Under the pieces are notes generated by a model. The model made no database searches, was not told the DNA's origin, and saw only the letters and a list, made by a program, of their open reading frames with translations. A program made the translations under genes and the position numbers. Below are positions 1-14,500 of a DNA stretch of 64,000 bases, piece by piece; positions within the stretch are counted from its first letter, which is position 1; every line of letters starts with the position of its first letter. Source of the DNA: Serpula lacrymans var. lacrymans S7.9 (Eukaryota; Basidiomycota; Agaricomycetes; Boletales; Serpulaceae); NCBI RefSeq assembly GCF_000218685.1, contig NW_006763297.1, forward strand, positions 1,578,249 to 1,642,248. The letters are read 5' to 3'.

Positions 1-81
1 AAAGAGAAGCTTTGTATGTAAATTCTAATCAACAGTGGTTCCACACCAACTGCTGAGCTAAGTACTCCCCTTGACACTAGG

Positions 82-502
82 TGTAACAACCAAGAGTTAG
101 TTACTCTGGCGCACAACTAGAACAAGCAAAGAGTGGAGAGATAAGAAAGGGATCACCCCTTAGGTTTCAACAAGTTAGTTGTGAGGATACAACAGGAGGA
201 CTCGCTGAGGAGTCTCCTTGATCTATTGGGGTATATATACTACTACAGGTTTGTTTGTACATATGTACTATACAGTTGCTAGAGGCAGTGGCTGATGATG
301 TCATAGGGCCTAGCCCATATGACCAGCTCTACTGCGTGAGAGAGTTTGTATCTAAAATAAGAAGAAGAGCAGTGCAGCGCGAGAAAGTGGAGTTTGAACA
401 AAAGGCAAGTGCCGCATGGCATGGAGTGTGAAAACTACAGTAAAAGGTTAAAGCGGAGAATGAAAATAAAAGGAAAGGTCCAAAAATTGTGTTATCGTAA
501 CA
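82..502. mobile_element. left LTR of a decayed miniature LTR element
   Basis: This block and 668-1081 are direct repeats, roughly four-fifths identical by eye with small indels. Similarity begins abruptly at TGTAACAACC and ends abruptly at GTAACA, so both copies have the TG..CA ends of an LTR. A TATA-like run (TATATACTACTACAG) sits in the middle of each copy. A TGGGGGCC stretch lies one base inside the right end and could be a degenerate primer-binding site. I see no clear target-site duplication: CTAGG lies on the left and AGGAT on the right. Orientation is inferred from the TATA-like run and the putative primer site. Confidence 0.65.
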
Positions 503-667
503 CTGGGGGCCATGTATAGTTTAATTGTCCTTTCTCCCAGAGCACTACGGGGCTGTCGCTAGGAGCGCACCCTTTTGCTATGCAGGATATTCCTAAACAA
601 TAACCCCTTAACCCTGGGGACCGGGTTTGCACAATGTGCGAGAGAGTAGTTAAAGAGCGAGTCCCAA
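503..667. mobile_element. 165 bp non-coding interior between the two LTRs
   Basis: This interval separates the two LTR copies and encodes no protease, reverse transcriptase, RNase H or integrase. Its left edge has TGGGGGCC and its right edge is purine-rich (GAGAGAG, then AAAGAGCGAG) before the second LTR. These are where a primer-binding site and polypurine tract would lie. The size and content fit a TRIM-like (terminal-repeat retrotransposon in miniature) element or a deletion derivative of a larger retrotransposon. Confidence 0.5.
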
Positions 668-1081
668 TGTAACAACCAAGAGTTAGTTACTCTGGCACAC
701 AACTCAGACAAGCAAAAGAGTAGTGAAGAGGGAGTGGTTACCCTTTTAGATGTGATCGAGTTAGTTGTGGGTGTACAACAGGAGGACTCGCTGAGGAGTC
801 TCCTGGATAAATTGAGGTTTATATACTACTACAGTGTATTTGTACTTATGTACTGTACAGTTCATGAAAGCAGTGGCTGATGATTTCAGAGGGCACAGCC
901 TGTGTGACCAGCTCCGCTGCGTGAGAGACTTGTAGCTAAAATAAGAAAAAGGCAGTGCAGCGCGAGAAGGTGGAGTTTGAACAAAAATGGAAAGTGCCAC
1001 ATGGTACCATGTGTGAAAACTACAAAAGAAAGTTAAAGAGAAGAATGAAAATTGAAGGTCCAAAAATTGTGTATCGTAACA
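668..1081. mobile_element. right LTR of the decayed miniature LTR element
   Basis: Second copy of the 82-502 repeat, starting TGTAACAACC and ending CGTAACA. It keeps the same TATA-like run and the same internal order of blocks. Divergence from the left copy implies an old insertion. The ORFs crossing it are not conserved between the two copies and are not treated as genes. Confidence 0.65.
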
Positions 1082-1269
1082 AGGATCATACAGAAATATC
1101 ATTAGAACTGATACTTGACAAAACCGGATAAACCCGGTCTCTGCTAAAGCAGCTATTGTTCTCCATGGAGCATAGCCACCACTCCATGGAGTCACCATTG
1201 TACTCCTAGGAGTCATTATACTGTAGCGAGTAGCACCTCCAACTATTAAGTAGTTGGGGGTTTAGTATA

Positions 1270-1710
1270 GAAGTACCTCAGTCGTTTCTATAGCCTCTCG
1301 GGCAGCGGCTGAGGTACGTTACATATCACCTTCAACAAACATCTATTGTAGTTTCACTTAGGTAAATAATGAAGTCGTTTCTATAGCCTTTTAGGCAGCG
1401 GCTGAGTTTCACTTAGATTTATTAACTTCTATTGAATCCAGGGCTTCAATTACGCAGGTTTTCACTGCTGCAAGAATGATGTTTGTGGGTTGATGAAGTT
1501 GTAAAGTGTTTACAGCTGGAAATTTGATAGCAGTAATGTATTGCAGTTGGCCAAAATATGTTTCTTTCTTGTACTGAGGTATGTTACATTACATTTATTA
1601 GAGATCACCTTAAACTAACATCTGTTGTAGTTTCACTTAGGTAAATAATCAGTCATTTCTATAGCCTCTCGGGCAGCAGCTGAGTTTCACTTAGATTTAT
1701 TAATACTACC
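1270..1710. repeat. short hairpin-forming repeats, three copies
   Basis: A 33 nt unit with core TTTCTATAGCC and GGCAGC occurs at about 1281-1313, 1374-1406 and 1652-1684. The first copy lies between inverted arms GTACCTCAG and CTGAGGTAC, and its interior can pair again through GCC/GGC. The second and third copies are each flanked on both sides by the direct repeat GTTTCACTTAG. The block around the second copy is repeated around the third with the same order of flanking words, so a larger duplication of about 130 bp took place. It may be a MITE-like or palindromic element. Confidence 0.55.
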
Positions 1711-2514
1711 AGAAAATACAGTGAATATCATATACAGAGAGTTTGATTGATAAATACCTGATTGTCACTCGGTACTAGGACATCACCAATTTCCATACTG
1801 AAAATCTTATATCACAAGCTATTTCAGTGATTTTTGCTATATTTTGGGCTGACAGTGGATGTGTCTCAATGTGTAATAACACTGCCATTCGGGCACCCCT
1901 GTGCTATTATAAATGGACATTTGTGACTAAATCGATACTATTGTACTCAGAGCCTCGGATTCATTTCCCAACTGTTCGCCTACTACTATCTTCATTCTGA
2001 ATCCGCGGATCTACCCAGCGTGAGTCAGATCATTCTACTATATTACAGTGGCAAATGTATTTGCTAAGTCTTGATCATTCATTGCAATAGCGTCCCAACC
2101 CCCGTGTTCCTATAACTTCGCAGAAATTTGGTACGATTTCCCAATGTGCGCTATACTACTGGGCCTTCTGATATCTTTCCCACCCCAAAATGCAGGTCAG
2201 AATGTAATAAGATCACTCGTTGTTTGTATGCTAAGTTTTGTATTTTGTGCATCATGACCACCACAGCTGACACATTCCCTTTGAAGTGACTATGATATCA
2301 TAACCCCCGCCTTTGGCAGTGTATGTAGACTATACGCGACAGTGTGTATCAACAGGGTTGTCATTTTCGCTTGCAGTACGAGTCACAAAAAACTATATCG
2401 GAGTCAAATGCATGAGAAATTCAAGATCGCCCTTGTCGGAGCTCAGAGCATAGTATAAATGAGGTGAACTGAACTTCCAGGAAGCTCACCGGACTCCCTT
2501 TCACTGGCATAGGT
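1711..2514. other. gene-free stretch upstream of the F-box gene
   Basis: No open frame with recognisable content. It has two TATA-like sites: CTATTATAAATGG near 1910, which leads into nothing I can identify, and TATAAAT at 2454-2460, about 55 nt before the start codon of the F-box gene and its likely core promoter. Confidence 0.4.
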
Positions 2515-3684
2515 ATGGGTAAATGGTTTCAGATGTGCGTTTTTCATGGCTGGCGTGCCACATATCACTGGCAGTTTTACTAATTTAAGCTGTATCTTCC
2601 ATGTTCATCCAGTATCAATATAGACAAGAAGCAAACCCTCGGAGAGTGGGGTAAGGTGGGCGAGTGGTTCTTCCATGATCAGTCGCCTTGTCTTGTCGAG
2701 CACCTTGCTGCACCAGAGAAGCCCCTCAGGTAAGCTTATATTGCCGTTTATCATAATAGATCATACAATCATTTCTGCAAACCTACCCGTTAATATAGTG
2801 AAGCCACTGCTGAAAAATATCTCCTAAATGTGACCTCAACTCCCAGACAGTCTGGAATCTTGCGTCTCCCCAATGAAATCCTCGGTCTCGTCTTCGCAGA
2901 AATGAACGATATCATAGATGTGATGCTATTTGGCGTCACCTGTAAACTGCTTTTATCCATCAGTTTGACCCAGCTTCATGCCCTTCAAGTAAATATCCGG
3001 GCTCACTGGGTAGGAGATCGTATCATCTGTATTGGAAGCGGTGCATGGGATGGGGGTCTGCCAGAGGGCCTCCTTACAGAAGCTGAAATACAGGATCTAG
3101 GTTTGGATGGTCAGTCCGGCCAGGATGACCTTCTTGAAGACCACAATCTCTACAACATTGCTGCTACCTACTTCTGCGAACCACCCGTCCTACCGCATAT
3201 CTACGAGGTGTTCACAGCGGGAAACAGGGATGATCACATTTCCCTCGAGGCATTCCCCACACGTGGCGAGAGAGAGATATTGAGCCGTTTGCACAAGCCT
3301 GTCTACGCATTGGAGGAGACATGGGTTCTTGCCAACCTAACCAAGCGGGAGTATGTTCGGGCGAGCTCAATCTCAGACCTCAAGGAGTTTTCGCCGTCAT
3401 CTTCCAAGGGTCCTTTCGTCGGAAGAAATCTGACTTTAGGGTCTGTCCTGGTGCATCGGATCTGTTTGCCCTGTGATATCCCCGTGTGCGAGTTCTATGA
3501 CGATACTGGTGGGGATACGCACCACGGTGTATGGGTCGGCGATCGTTTTGCGATCACCACCATCAGTAAGCTGAATCAAGGCAAGGGCGAAAAGGAATGG
3601 AAAGATATCAGCAGTGAAGTAATTGAGGAGATGATTGAGATGTGGAAAAAAGAATTTAACGACGACTGGGAAAATAGGCTGTGA
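2515..3684 (+). CDS. F-box protein of the MGKWFQ family
   Basis: Predicted substrate-recognition subunit of an SCF ubiquitin ligase. Three exons join in frame: 2515-2534, 2613-2729 and 2799-3684. The first two encode MGKWFQIINIDKK and a Trp-rich segment (LGEWGKVGEWFF), which matches a family common in mushroom genomes. The start was chosen because only this ATG gives that conserved opening. The F-box lies at about residues 70-105 (LPNEILGLVFAEM), in exon 3. The rest of the ~330 residues has no WD, LRR or Kelch repeats I can see, so the substrate is unknown. TATAAAT lies 55 nt upstream. The gene is intact, with no stop or frame break. Confidence 0.8.
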
Positions 3685-4045
3685 ACGGGTGCAATGAAGC
3701 TTGTACTGTGCTGGCTGCACTTACATCACCACAGAATGTGGTTGATTTGACCAACAACTGTGCAAGAGCAGCAGCCGTTGAATATTTGTGAGTGTCAGGT
3801 ACATGGCTTTCTGACCATGTGAGTGATTTATCGTCAAAATCACTCATAAAAGAAGTGATGAACTTGTGACCATGCTATTGATATGAACATACATTAATTC
3901 CAAGCGTGAAAGCCGTGGGTAGAGATACTGAAAAGAGTGCAAGTGATAAAGCTATATATCCAACGTTACAAGCAAAAAAGCCAACAAATAATATTTCGCA
4001 CTAAGAAGCCTCGTGGGGGTATTATAATCCAGAACAAAGGTGAAA
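3685..4045. other. tail-to-tail intergenic stretch
   Basis: The 3' flanks of the F-box gene (plus) and the AGC kinase gene (minus). AT-rich, with no coding signal seen. Confidence 0.4.
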
Positions 4046-6269
<2,224 letters not shown>

Positions 6270-7215
6270 GTTGAAACTATATTTGGTATTCGAGGGCAAT
6301 GAAAAATCTGTGAAGGTTCCGAGGATTCGCTGAAAACGAAAGTTGTGGTTGTGAAAGAACGAGAATAAATGTGTGTATGAACTGGTTGTTGTCTGGCTTT
6401 TTACATGTAAGAGGAACGCAATTAACGCCACCGCAACCAATTGTGGAGAATCGCTAACGTGGCATTATTACAGTAATAATACGTCTAACCAAGGCGTGTC
6501 GTAAGCGTCGACATGTCAATGGTCGACATGACTCTTACTCAGTGGGCATGGTACGAATGCTGCCATTGTTTTTGTGATTTTCACTCTGACGAAGATTGCA
6601 AGGTGTGTACACTTACAAGCCTCAATCCACGCCGACGAAGCACTGATACTGGCAAATCAAAGGTTTGCCGAATGCGTATTGGGCGGAAGCAAAAACCCAT
6701 CACAAACATGCTCCGCTGTCTAAGAGTATTTTCATAGGGCGGGTTCAGTACCACTGGAAGGAGTACAGCTAAGCAACCTAACTGCAAGTACTGCCATGTG
6801 AATCTGGATGAAGTCACATCGTTTGCCAGTGTCACTTTGAACAACCTATCCTCACTGGAAAAACACCCTCCATAAATGACAAAATACAGCGAATAACCAC
6901 TACGACTACGCAGCTGCATAGTAAGTCGTTGTCGTTTTCGTAACTGGATGATTGCACTGAAATGGTTGGATTACCAGTGATGAAATCTGATAAGATATGA
7001 TCACGTGATTCATGAAGGGTTCGCTGAACACGTCTCCTCCTCTCCTCATCATCATAATTCCTTTTACCACTATGCAGGAATATATCCACCTGAAACGGAG
7101 CAGTAGCTTTGCTGGTTCTTTTAACACAAAGGCTACAAGTGTCGCCACAAACATGTGAGCGCGGATGCCATGAAAGTTGTCATAACGCTACATAAGGTAT
7201 CAGCACGATTCTACG

Positions 7216-7242
7216 AACGCGTCACCACAGGACGCGTCACCA
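7216..7242. promoter_or_regulatory. two tandem ACGCGTCACCA words upstream of PRE2
   Basis: The 11-mer ACGCGTCACCA occurs at 7216-7226 and again at 7232-7242, about 30-50 bp upstream of the TATA box. ACGCGT is the core of the yeast MluI cell-cycle box, but which factor would bind here is unknown. Two exact copies this close suggest a cis element. Confidence 0.35.
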
Positions 7243-7268
7243 AACCATCAACTATTACATGCTCTCCA

Positions 7269-7278
7269 TATATAAAAG
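7269..7278 (+). promoter_or_regulatory. TATA box of PRE2
   Basis: TATATAAAAG lies 45 nt before the PRE2 start codon, a normal distance for a short 5' leader. Confidence 0.5.
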
Positions 7279-7322
7279 GTGCGCTCAAGTGACACTATTG
7301 CTTTGTAGACCTCTCATATATC

Positions 7323-8653
7323 ATGAATAACTTTGTTCAGCGCTTCTTGACATCTAGCACCACGGACGAATTTTACAGCGGAAGAGGTATCGTTGTCGAC
7401 GACGACGAGTTCTCTGATGCTACGTGGGGGTCACAGGCTGGCTTTGGTAACATTGCGAAGGGAGTGCCCGCCTTCGCCTTCCCTGCTGTTCAAGATGTAA
7501 GTTGTATCTTCCTGACCACTGGCACTACGGCGTGAACTCATCTCTGCAACAGCCTGCCGCATTCTTGAGATTACATACAGATGACCACGATGATCCGAAT
7601 TGTAAGATCAAGATTCAGCACGGTACGACAACCTTAGCCTTCAAGTTCAAAGGCGGGGTCATCGTCGCCGTTGACTCTAGATCGAGTGCAGGAAGCTACA
7701 TAGGTCAGTGTCGTACAACTACTAATCTCACATTGTAGATATTTACATTTGTTGGTATTCAGGCTCTGGAACAGTAAAGAAAGTCATCGAGATTAACCCT
7801 TATTTACTTGGTACCATGGCGGGGGGCGCCGGTGTGTATTCCTTTTCACTACTTTATACATATTCGCTGATCACTTACTGTTGTGTCCGCGAATAGCCGA
7901 CTGTCAGTATTGGGAGATGTACCTAGGAATGCACTGCAGGCTGCACGAACTCCGCAATCGAGAGCGTATCTCTGTCGCAGCTGCCAGTAAATACCTCAGT
8001 AATCTTGTTTACAGCTACAAAGGGACCGGTTTGAGTATGGTTAGCGTATTTTGTTCTTACTTTTACACTGCTCAGACTTGATTATACTGGATCTCATTAG
8101 GGTACGATGATTTGCGGCTGGGACAAAACGGTCAGCTTTCCCATTTTGACAAGCTCGCAGTTCATTTTAGCATCATCTAACAATCTATATAGGGCCCTGC
8201 GCTGTATTATGTCGACGCGGATGGCACCCGCCTTAAAGGAGACTTATTCTCAGTAGGGTCTGGAAGCACATTCGCCTACGGCGTTTTGGATCAAGGATAC
8301 AAGTGGGGTCTCACAGATGAAGAAGCACAGGAGCTAGGACGAAGAAGTATCTACGCCGCCGGCCATCGCGATGCTTTCACCGGAAACTCCTGCAACCTGT
8401 ATCATGTGAAGGAAGAAGGATGGTGTTTTATTGGTGCGTCTAAACTTTTACTGGTTCACAGCATACCGGGGAAGCGAGATATTTACTAGTTTCTCGACTA
8501 GGGAATTACGATCTATCGCAGCTGCACTACGAAGGGCCGGGGAATGTTGCTGGTTCGCCTGGACATGGCTACGGCTATGACGTACGAGTGGAGGGAAGTA
8601 GTTCCAGCAACCCACCCGCTGAGTATACAACAACAGATGCGGGCGCTTCGTGA
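7323..8653 (+). CDS. PRE2: 20S proteasome subunit beta type-5 (Pre2)
   Basis: Chymotrypsin-like catalytic subunit of the 20S proteasome core. Seven exons join in frame. A propeptide of about 80 residues ends at KIKIQHG, and autocleavage would expose the catalytic threonine of [11 protein letters not shown]. Conserved parts follow: [11 protein letters not shown], the [11 protein letters not shown] region (with the catalytic lysine expected here by family knowledge), [29 protein letters not shown] and [14 protein letters not shown]. After the core comes a Ser/Gly-rich tail of about 35 residues (ending TTTDAGAS), slightly longer than in yeast. Introns lie at about 7497-7552, 7701-7762, 7831-7896, 8040-8100, 8130-8193 and 8433-8501. 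RPT5 lies in the same window but is not adjacent. Confidence 0.95.
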
Positions 8654-11516
8654 AAGAAAAGCAGAACGTTTATTATTGCCTTGTTAGCTAGGGGGGAAGT
8701 CTCTCAAACCTCCGCTCGTTCGTTAGTTTGATGATAACAGAAATTCAACAAAGTTCCCAGGAAGCAGGATAAACAGAATTTCCTTAATAAAGCTTAAATA
8801 GAAGCGAGGTCAATGCGCCATCATCATGGCACGCTAGCAGAACCACGGACGTTGATATCACTGTTCGAGATTTGCCTTGCAGCGAGCCCGTAGGGCGAAC
8901 CTCCTGCGTCGTTTATGTACAGGCACCCTGAATCATGGCTCTTCGGTGGTGTGATGCCAAGCCGGGCTTGGGGAGTCATATCCCGCTCCCTATGTAGGAA
9001 TTGGCAGGATATCACTGGCAGCGAACACACCGAGTGCTTCCAGCATATTCAGGGATGATCATTCGCCTGGCTGGCCGTGTGCGCCGACATCGACGCCTCG
9101 TTATGTGGAGTAATGATCTTCAATTTGCTGCATAGTTTACATAAATTTGGCCTGAGGGGTTCTCATGCCTCATTGTTGCATCCTGACCATGTCAGCTGAC
9201 TTCACGACCAGCAGCCTATCCCAGGTGCCAAACAAGTCTTTGAAGGGTCATCCATGTTTTGTTACGGAGACCTGTCAACGTGACAAACGAATACCCTAGA
9301 AAAATGTCGTGGAGGAGTCTTGCAGCTGCGCCGTGAGGTCGGTCCGCAGAACAATCCTTATGTATCACTTTCATACGCTCTTGCGGTTTTCAAGTTCGTA
9401 ACCTTTATGCAATGGCAAAGACGATGAGGCTATTCTTAAGGGAGGAAAAGCACAACATGGCAGTGATGAAAGACGAAGGCCCAACTTGAAAAGTCTTGAT
9501 AGGAGTCCCGATTTAGGCTGTTGTCAGAAATAGCTTGATCGCGATCAAAAGTGGTGGGAGAACCACCGAGTGACTAGGTACCTGTACGTATACCTACGTA
9601 TACACGCGTCAGCTCAGCCGCAGTGCCTCGGTCTAGGGACGCTCCGTGCTTACCCCCATGAAGCCTGTGTAGGTCTTGAGCAATATAAGAAGTCTTCCTG
9701 CTATAAAGAGCAAAAGTCCCCGTGTCTGCGGGTGGTTCCAGTATGGTCCCCTACGATACTAGTGCTAGTCCAGCGTCTAGGTGGGCGGTGATTTTTGGGC
9801 GGAAACAACTTAAATGCTGTAATGGGTCCTACTAGTTCAGACGATACATGTGCTAACTTGTATAGAATACGGCATACCTTTCATGACTGATCAAACTACC
9901 ATAGTCCTGTAAAAGACAACACATCGTTACCATGTGTGTACGAGTCCCGAACAGTTCCGGCGGGAATCTCCTATCACGCTTACGATTCCTAACGGCGCAG
10001 TCGAAATGATGATATGTTATTCCTAGAAAAAAAGCACCCCAAGTCAGCCAATCATTTCAATTAGATACACCCCCCACATGGTGCGCTCTGATAACTTGAA
10101 TAAGATGGTGAGAAAGACGGACTAGCTCTTAAAGGTAAGTCTAGGTTATGACAGTAAAAAATGGTAGAGGTAGTAAGGCCCGTTGAAAGGAAAGGAAATT
10201 GAGTAGCTGCTGCGCAAAGTCATATATTCGGGGCTGGTAAAGTGGTAAGATGCGGGCAAGCGGCAAATGCACCGCTTCGTTAATCTCCATCTGATTGGGT
10301 GTACAGGGAATTCCTGGAACAACTTAATAAGATCATAATTGAGAAGTAGAGAGAGGCATTGGAAATTAAATATATAGTATGCATATTATGAGCCTGAACA
10401 GGCAGGTCACTAGTACGAGGTTGGTTGCAGTACTTGCAATGGATGGATTAGGAAAATCCCTTGATGTCTCAAGAGGGACATGCGCATGTACATTTGTGAT
10501 AAGATCTGAGCACCGGTAAATTGAATCAGCTGCGGCGCCCGTTAGCTGGGATCATAGAACTGTGGCATGATAAAGCTTGAAGTCAAAATTCTGTGCATGA
10601 AGTTCATAGACCTATTAGAATCATCAGCCAAAGGACAATGGCAGCTGCCATAAGAATTATTCTACGATCAAACTGAAAGGAGTGAGTATAGTAAGAGATA
10701 CTAGTATGCTCAAGTCACGTGAGAATGGCGCAAATGAGTACCAGAAAATGATACACAGCAAGCTAATCATGCCATCATGATTGACACCCACCTCACCGAA
10801 ATGCGGAGTGTTGGCGTGAGGACAAGAGATATCTAAAACTGAGTAAGTTTGCTTACGGTATTCTAATGATGATCGGCAAATGCCACAAGACGCCCCGGGG
10901 AGAATGGAGCTGCGCCGTCGAGAACGCAGCGATTCGAATTCGAGGGGTCTGAATCAGTTTCACCCAACGGGTCACTGCACGCTTTGTTGCGTGTATGTAT
11001 GCCAAGGGGAAGGCAGAATTTGGATCTCGGTAAGACTGCCGCGGTAACGCTAGGCACGCGAGTGAGTCATGCAGATGGTTGCCTGACTGGGTGGTGATCC
11101 GACGGAGGGAGATACTGCGAGTGTTAATGGTGCGATAAGAGTTTATACGACGTGGAGAGAAGCTCTTGAGAACATTGGACTGAACATTCATCCTTGTAGG
11201 GCAATGGAAGAGTGCTAGTACAGGTGTGCTGATAACGATGCTTCCCTACCAGACGTGCTGTCGTAGGTGGCTGCGATCAATGTTGACGTCTGTTTGGCTG
11301 CGTGTGAGCCGCAACGATTGCGCACGCTTGTGTGACATAATGTGAATAACGTGAACGGATTAATGGGCCGTCCAAGGTGGAAAACCGAGCTAACACGCAT
11401 ATAATTACTCGGTCACCACGCTTTCATCTTTTCTATCTGTCTTCTCTTGTTTCTTCCCTCAAGTCTGCTCCGACGTCGAAGTGTCCCAGGATCGCTCTTT
11501 GATCCTTTCCACCATC
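8654..11516. other. 2.86 kb gene-free region upstream of the ABC transporter
   Basis: No protein-coding signal I can defend. ORFs here are short, unconserved in motif and not extendable through plausible introns. No rRNA, tRNA or clear repeat was recognised. The last ~100 bp before 11517 become pyrimidine-rich (TTTTCTATCTGTCTTCTC), the usual look of a fungal core promoter and leader. The rest could hold a decayed element or a non-coding RNA, but the sequence alone does not show it. Confidence 0.4.
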
Positions 11517-14500
11517 ATGTCTTCCCCTCGTTCTCCCTCCCCGAACGAAAAGGCTGCATCATTCGACACCGAGAAACAGGTCCAAAAGAAACCAAAGAAG
11601 GGACTTTTCTCCAAGGGAAAAGCTCAGGATGAGAAACTAGACGAGAAAGATGTCGAGGGCGCGGTAGTAGAAACACAGTCTGCTGAGGTCGTCGTCCCAG
11701 TCTCGTTCTCCACCCTGTTCAGGTGTGTCTTCATTTCCCACTCTCACGCTAACCCGCTCATCGCTCGCTTGTCTTTTAGGTATTCTACTCGTACAGAACT
11801 TGCCATGAACGCGATTGGCCTTGTTTGTGCAGCTGCAGCTGGTGCAGCGCAGGTCGGTTTGCCTATTTTTTTCTGTCTCGCTTCCGTTTCTTATCTGCTT
11901 CCGTACATTCTAGCCTCTCATGAGTTTGCTGTTTGGCAGGCTGACCGAGGACTTCGTCTCGTTTGCGACCGATACAATTAACTTTAACAATGCGACAGCT
12001 AGTGGTAATCAGACTCAGATAATCCAAGCGCAACAGATACTCGACGTTGAAGGTGCCAGTTTCCGCCGTAATGCGGCTGCGGACGCATCCTACCTGGTCT
12101 ACATAGGCCAGTCACATTTTCTATTATGTTAAAAACTCGTATTCACCGTCTCTACTATAGGTGTCGGTATGTTTATTTGCACATACGTTTATATGTATGT
12201 ATGGGTATATACCGGTGAGGTGAATGCAAAGAGAATACGTGAACGCTATCTTCAGGCCATCCTCCGTCAAGATATTGCCTTTTTTGATACCGTGGGCGCA
12301 GGAGAGGTAGCTACTCGTATACAGACGGATACTCGTGAGTACAATAACTTCAACCTCCGATTATATTCTGCTCACTTGCTTGCGCATTTACTCCCAGACT
12401 TGGTTCAGCAAGGGATGTCTGAAAAAGTGGCACTAGTAGTCAATTTCCTGTCCGCTTTCGCCACCGGTTTTATACTGGCATATATCCGATCATGGCGACT
12501 TGCCTTAGCATTGTCCTCAATTTTGCCATGTATAGCGGTTACAGGATCGGTTATGAACAGATTTGTTTCTAAGTATATGCAGTATGTATTTACCTGAATT
12601 CTTGCCGCTGGACTGCTCATGTTCACTTAACCCAGGTTATCCCTCAAACATGTCGCTGATGGAGGAACGCTTGCAGAGGAAGTCATCTCTACTGTTCGCA
12701 CGGCCCAAGCTTTCGGAACTCAGAAAATATTGAGCGCTCTGTATGACGGTCACATCGAAGGATCCCGTGTCGTTGATTCCAAAGCTGCTATTTGGCACGG
12801 TGGAGGATTGGCAGTCTTTTTCTTCGTGATTTACTCTGCATATGCTTTAGGTATCCATATCCTCTGTTGAGCGTGCTGTGATGTTGGATTACTGATTCAT
12901 GACATCATAGCTTTCGATTTCGGTACGACTCTCATTAATGATGGTCATGGTGAGCATTTTTTACCGCTTTCATTTACACATTTGACTGAAGAGATCTTTC
13001 CAAGCAAATGCTGGCGAGGTTGTGAATGTATTTTTGGCTGTCTTGATTGGTTCCTTCTCTCTTGCCTTGCTTGCACCAGAAATGCAAGGTACGCTTAATC
13101 AATCTTTACTCACATTAACCTTTCGTCCCTCATCACCACTTCTAAAGCTATTACGCACGGACGTGGAGCAGCGGCTAAGCTGTTCTCAACGATTGAGCGC
13201 GTGCCTGATATTGATTCTGCAAATCCTGGAGGCCTAAAACCCGAAAACGTTGTTGGGGAGATTATATTCGAAAATGTTAAATTCAACTATCCTTCCCGCC
13301 CTGACGTCAGGATCGTCAAGGACCTTTCTATATCATTCCCAGCTGGTAAGACAGCTGCACTCGTTGGCGCTTCTGGGTCTGGAAAGTCGACGGTTGTTTC
13401 ATTGATCGAACGGTTCTACGATCCCCTATCTGGTTCAGTCAAACTGGATGGGGTGGACGTTCGAGAGCTTAATCTCAAATGGCTTCGTTCCCAAATTGGT
13501 CTTGTGTCACAGGAACCAACTCTGTTTGCAACAACCATCAGGGGCAACGTCGAGCATGGATTAATCAATACTGTATACGAGAACGCTCCTGCTGAAGAGA
13601 AGTTCAAGCTTATCAAGGAAGCGTGTATTAAAGCCAATGCCGATGGGTTCATAACTAAGCTGCCCATGGGATACGACACCATGGTAGGCGAGCGTGGATT
13701 TTTGCTTTCTGGAGGCCAGAAGCAGCGCGTGGCCATTGCTCGGGCTATTGTTTCGGATCCACGGATACTGCTCCTTGATGAGGCTACTAGTGCTCTCGAT
13801 ACACAGTCGGAAGGTATTGTGCAGGATGCTTTAGACAAGGCAGCTGCAGGCCGTACAACTATCACCATCGCTCATCGTCTGTCAACGATCAAGGATGCCA
13901 GCCGTATATTCGTCATGGGCGAAGGCCTCGTTTTGGAGCAAGGTACACACGACGAACTTTTAAGCGACGAAAATGGTGCATACTCTCGTCTCGTTCACGC
14001 TCAAAAACTTCGTGAGCGCCGCGAGAAAGAGGCTGGTGATGGCGACAGCGCTACTGCCGCTAGCGTTGAGGACGAAGAGGATATTGAGAAAGCTATACAA
14101 GAAGAAGTGCCCCTTGGCAGAAAAAACACTAGTCATTCTTTGGCGAGCGACATCATCAAGCAGAAGGAGGAAGAAAAGCGTGGAGTTGATGAGAGTGATG
14201 ATCTCACTCTTCCTTACCTCTTCAAACGTCTGGCTGGTGTAAACCGTGAGGGATTGCATAAGTATTTACTAGGCGCTATATTTGCTTCTTGTGAGTAAGA
14301 TCGATACAGCTCTCTATATGTAGGTGTTGATCATTTGAAACAGTGACTGGCATGGTATATCCGGTATTCGGTATTGTTTATGGTCAGTTGTGTGCCTGCT
14401 TTACCTTCGGTATACCTAAACAATAGCTTCATCAGGTTCAGCAATAAATGGTTTCTCGGTGCCGGACAATGCCACTCGTCGGTTTGATGGTGATCGCAAT

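Larger units (their letters stand above)
6270..7322. other. divergent promoter region between the AGC kinase and PRE2
   Basis: About 1.05 kb between two divergent starts. Short ORFs on both strands look like noise: none has recognisable motifs or plausible introns. The PRE2 end has a TATA box and a repeated ACGCGTCACCA word. Confidence 0.4.

Noticed and set aside
490..535. Zinc-knuckle-like reading (CYRNTGGH, stop, FNC) across the left LTR edge
   Set aside because: One cysteine is missing, the frame has a stop, and the LTR boundary runs through it. Probably chance, or at most a trace of an ancestral Gag.
761..1216. Minus-strand 151-codon ORF across the right LTR
   Set aside because: It is not conserved in the left LTR copy, has no motif, and lies in repeat sequence.
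10853..11191. Minus-strand 112-codon ORF upstream of the ABC transporter
   Set aside because: No motif, no plausible intron extension, and composition like surrounding non-coding DNA.
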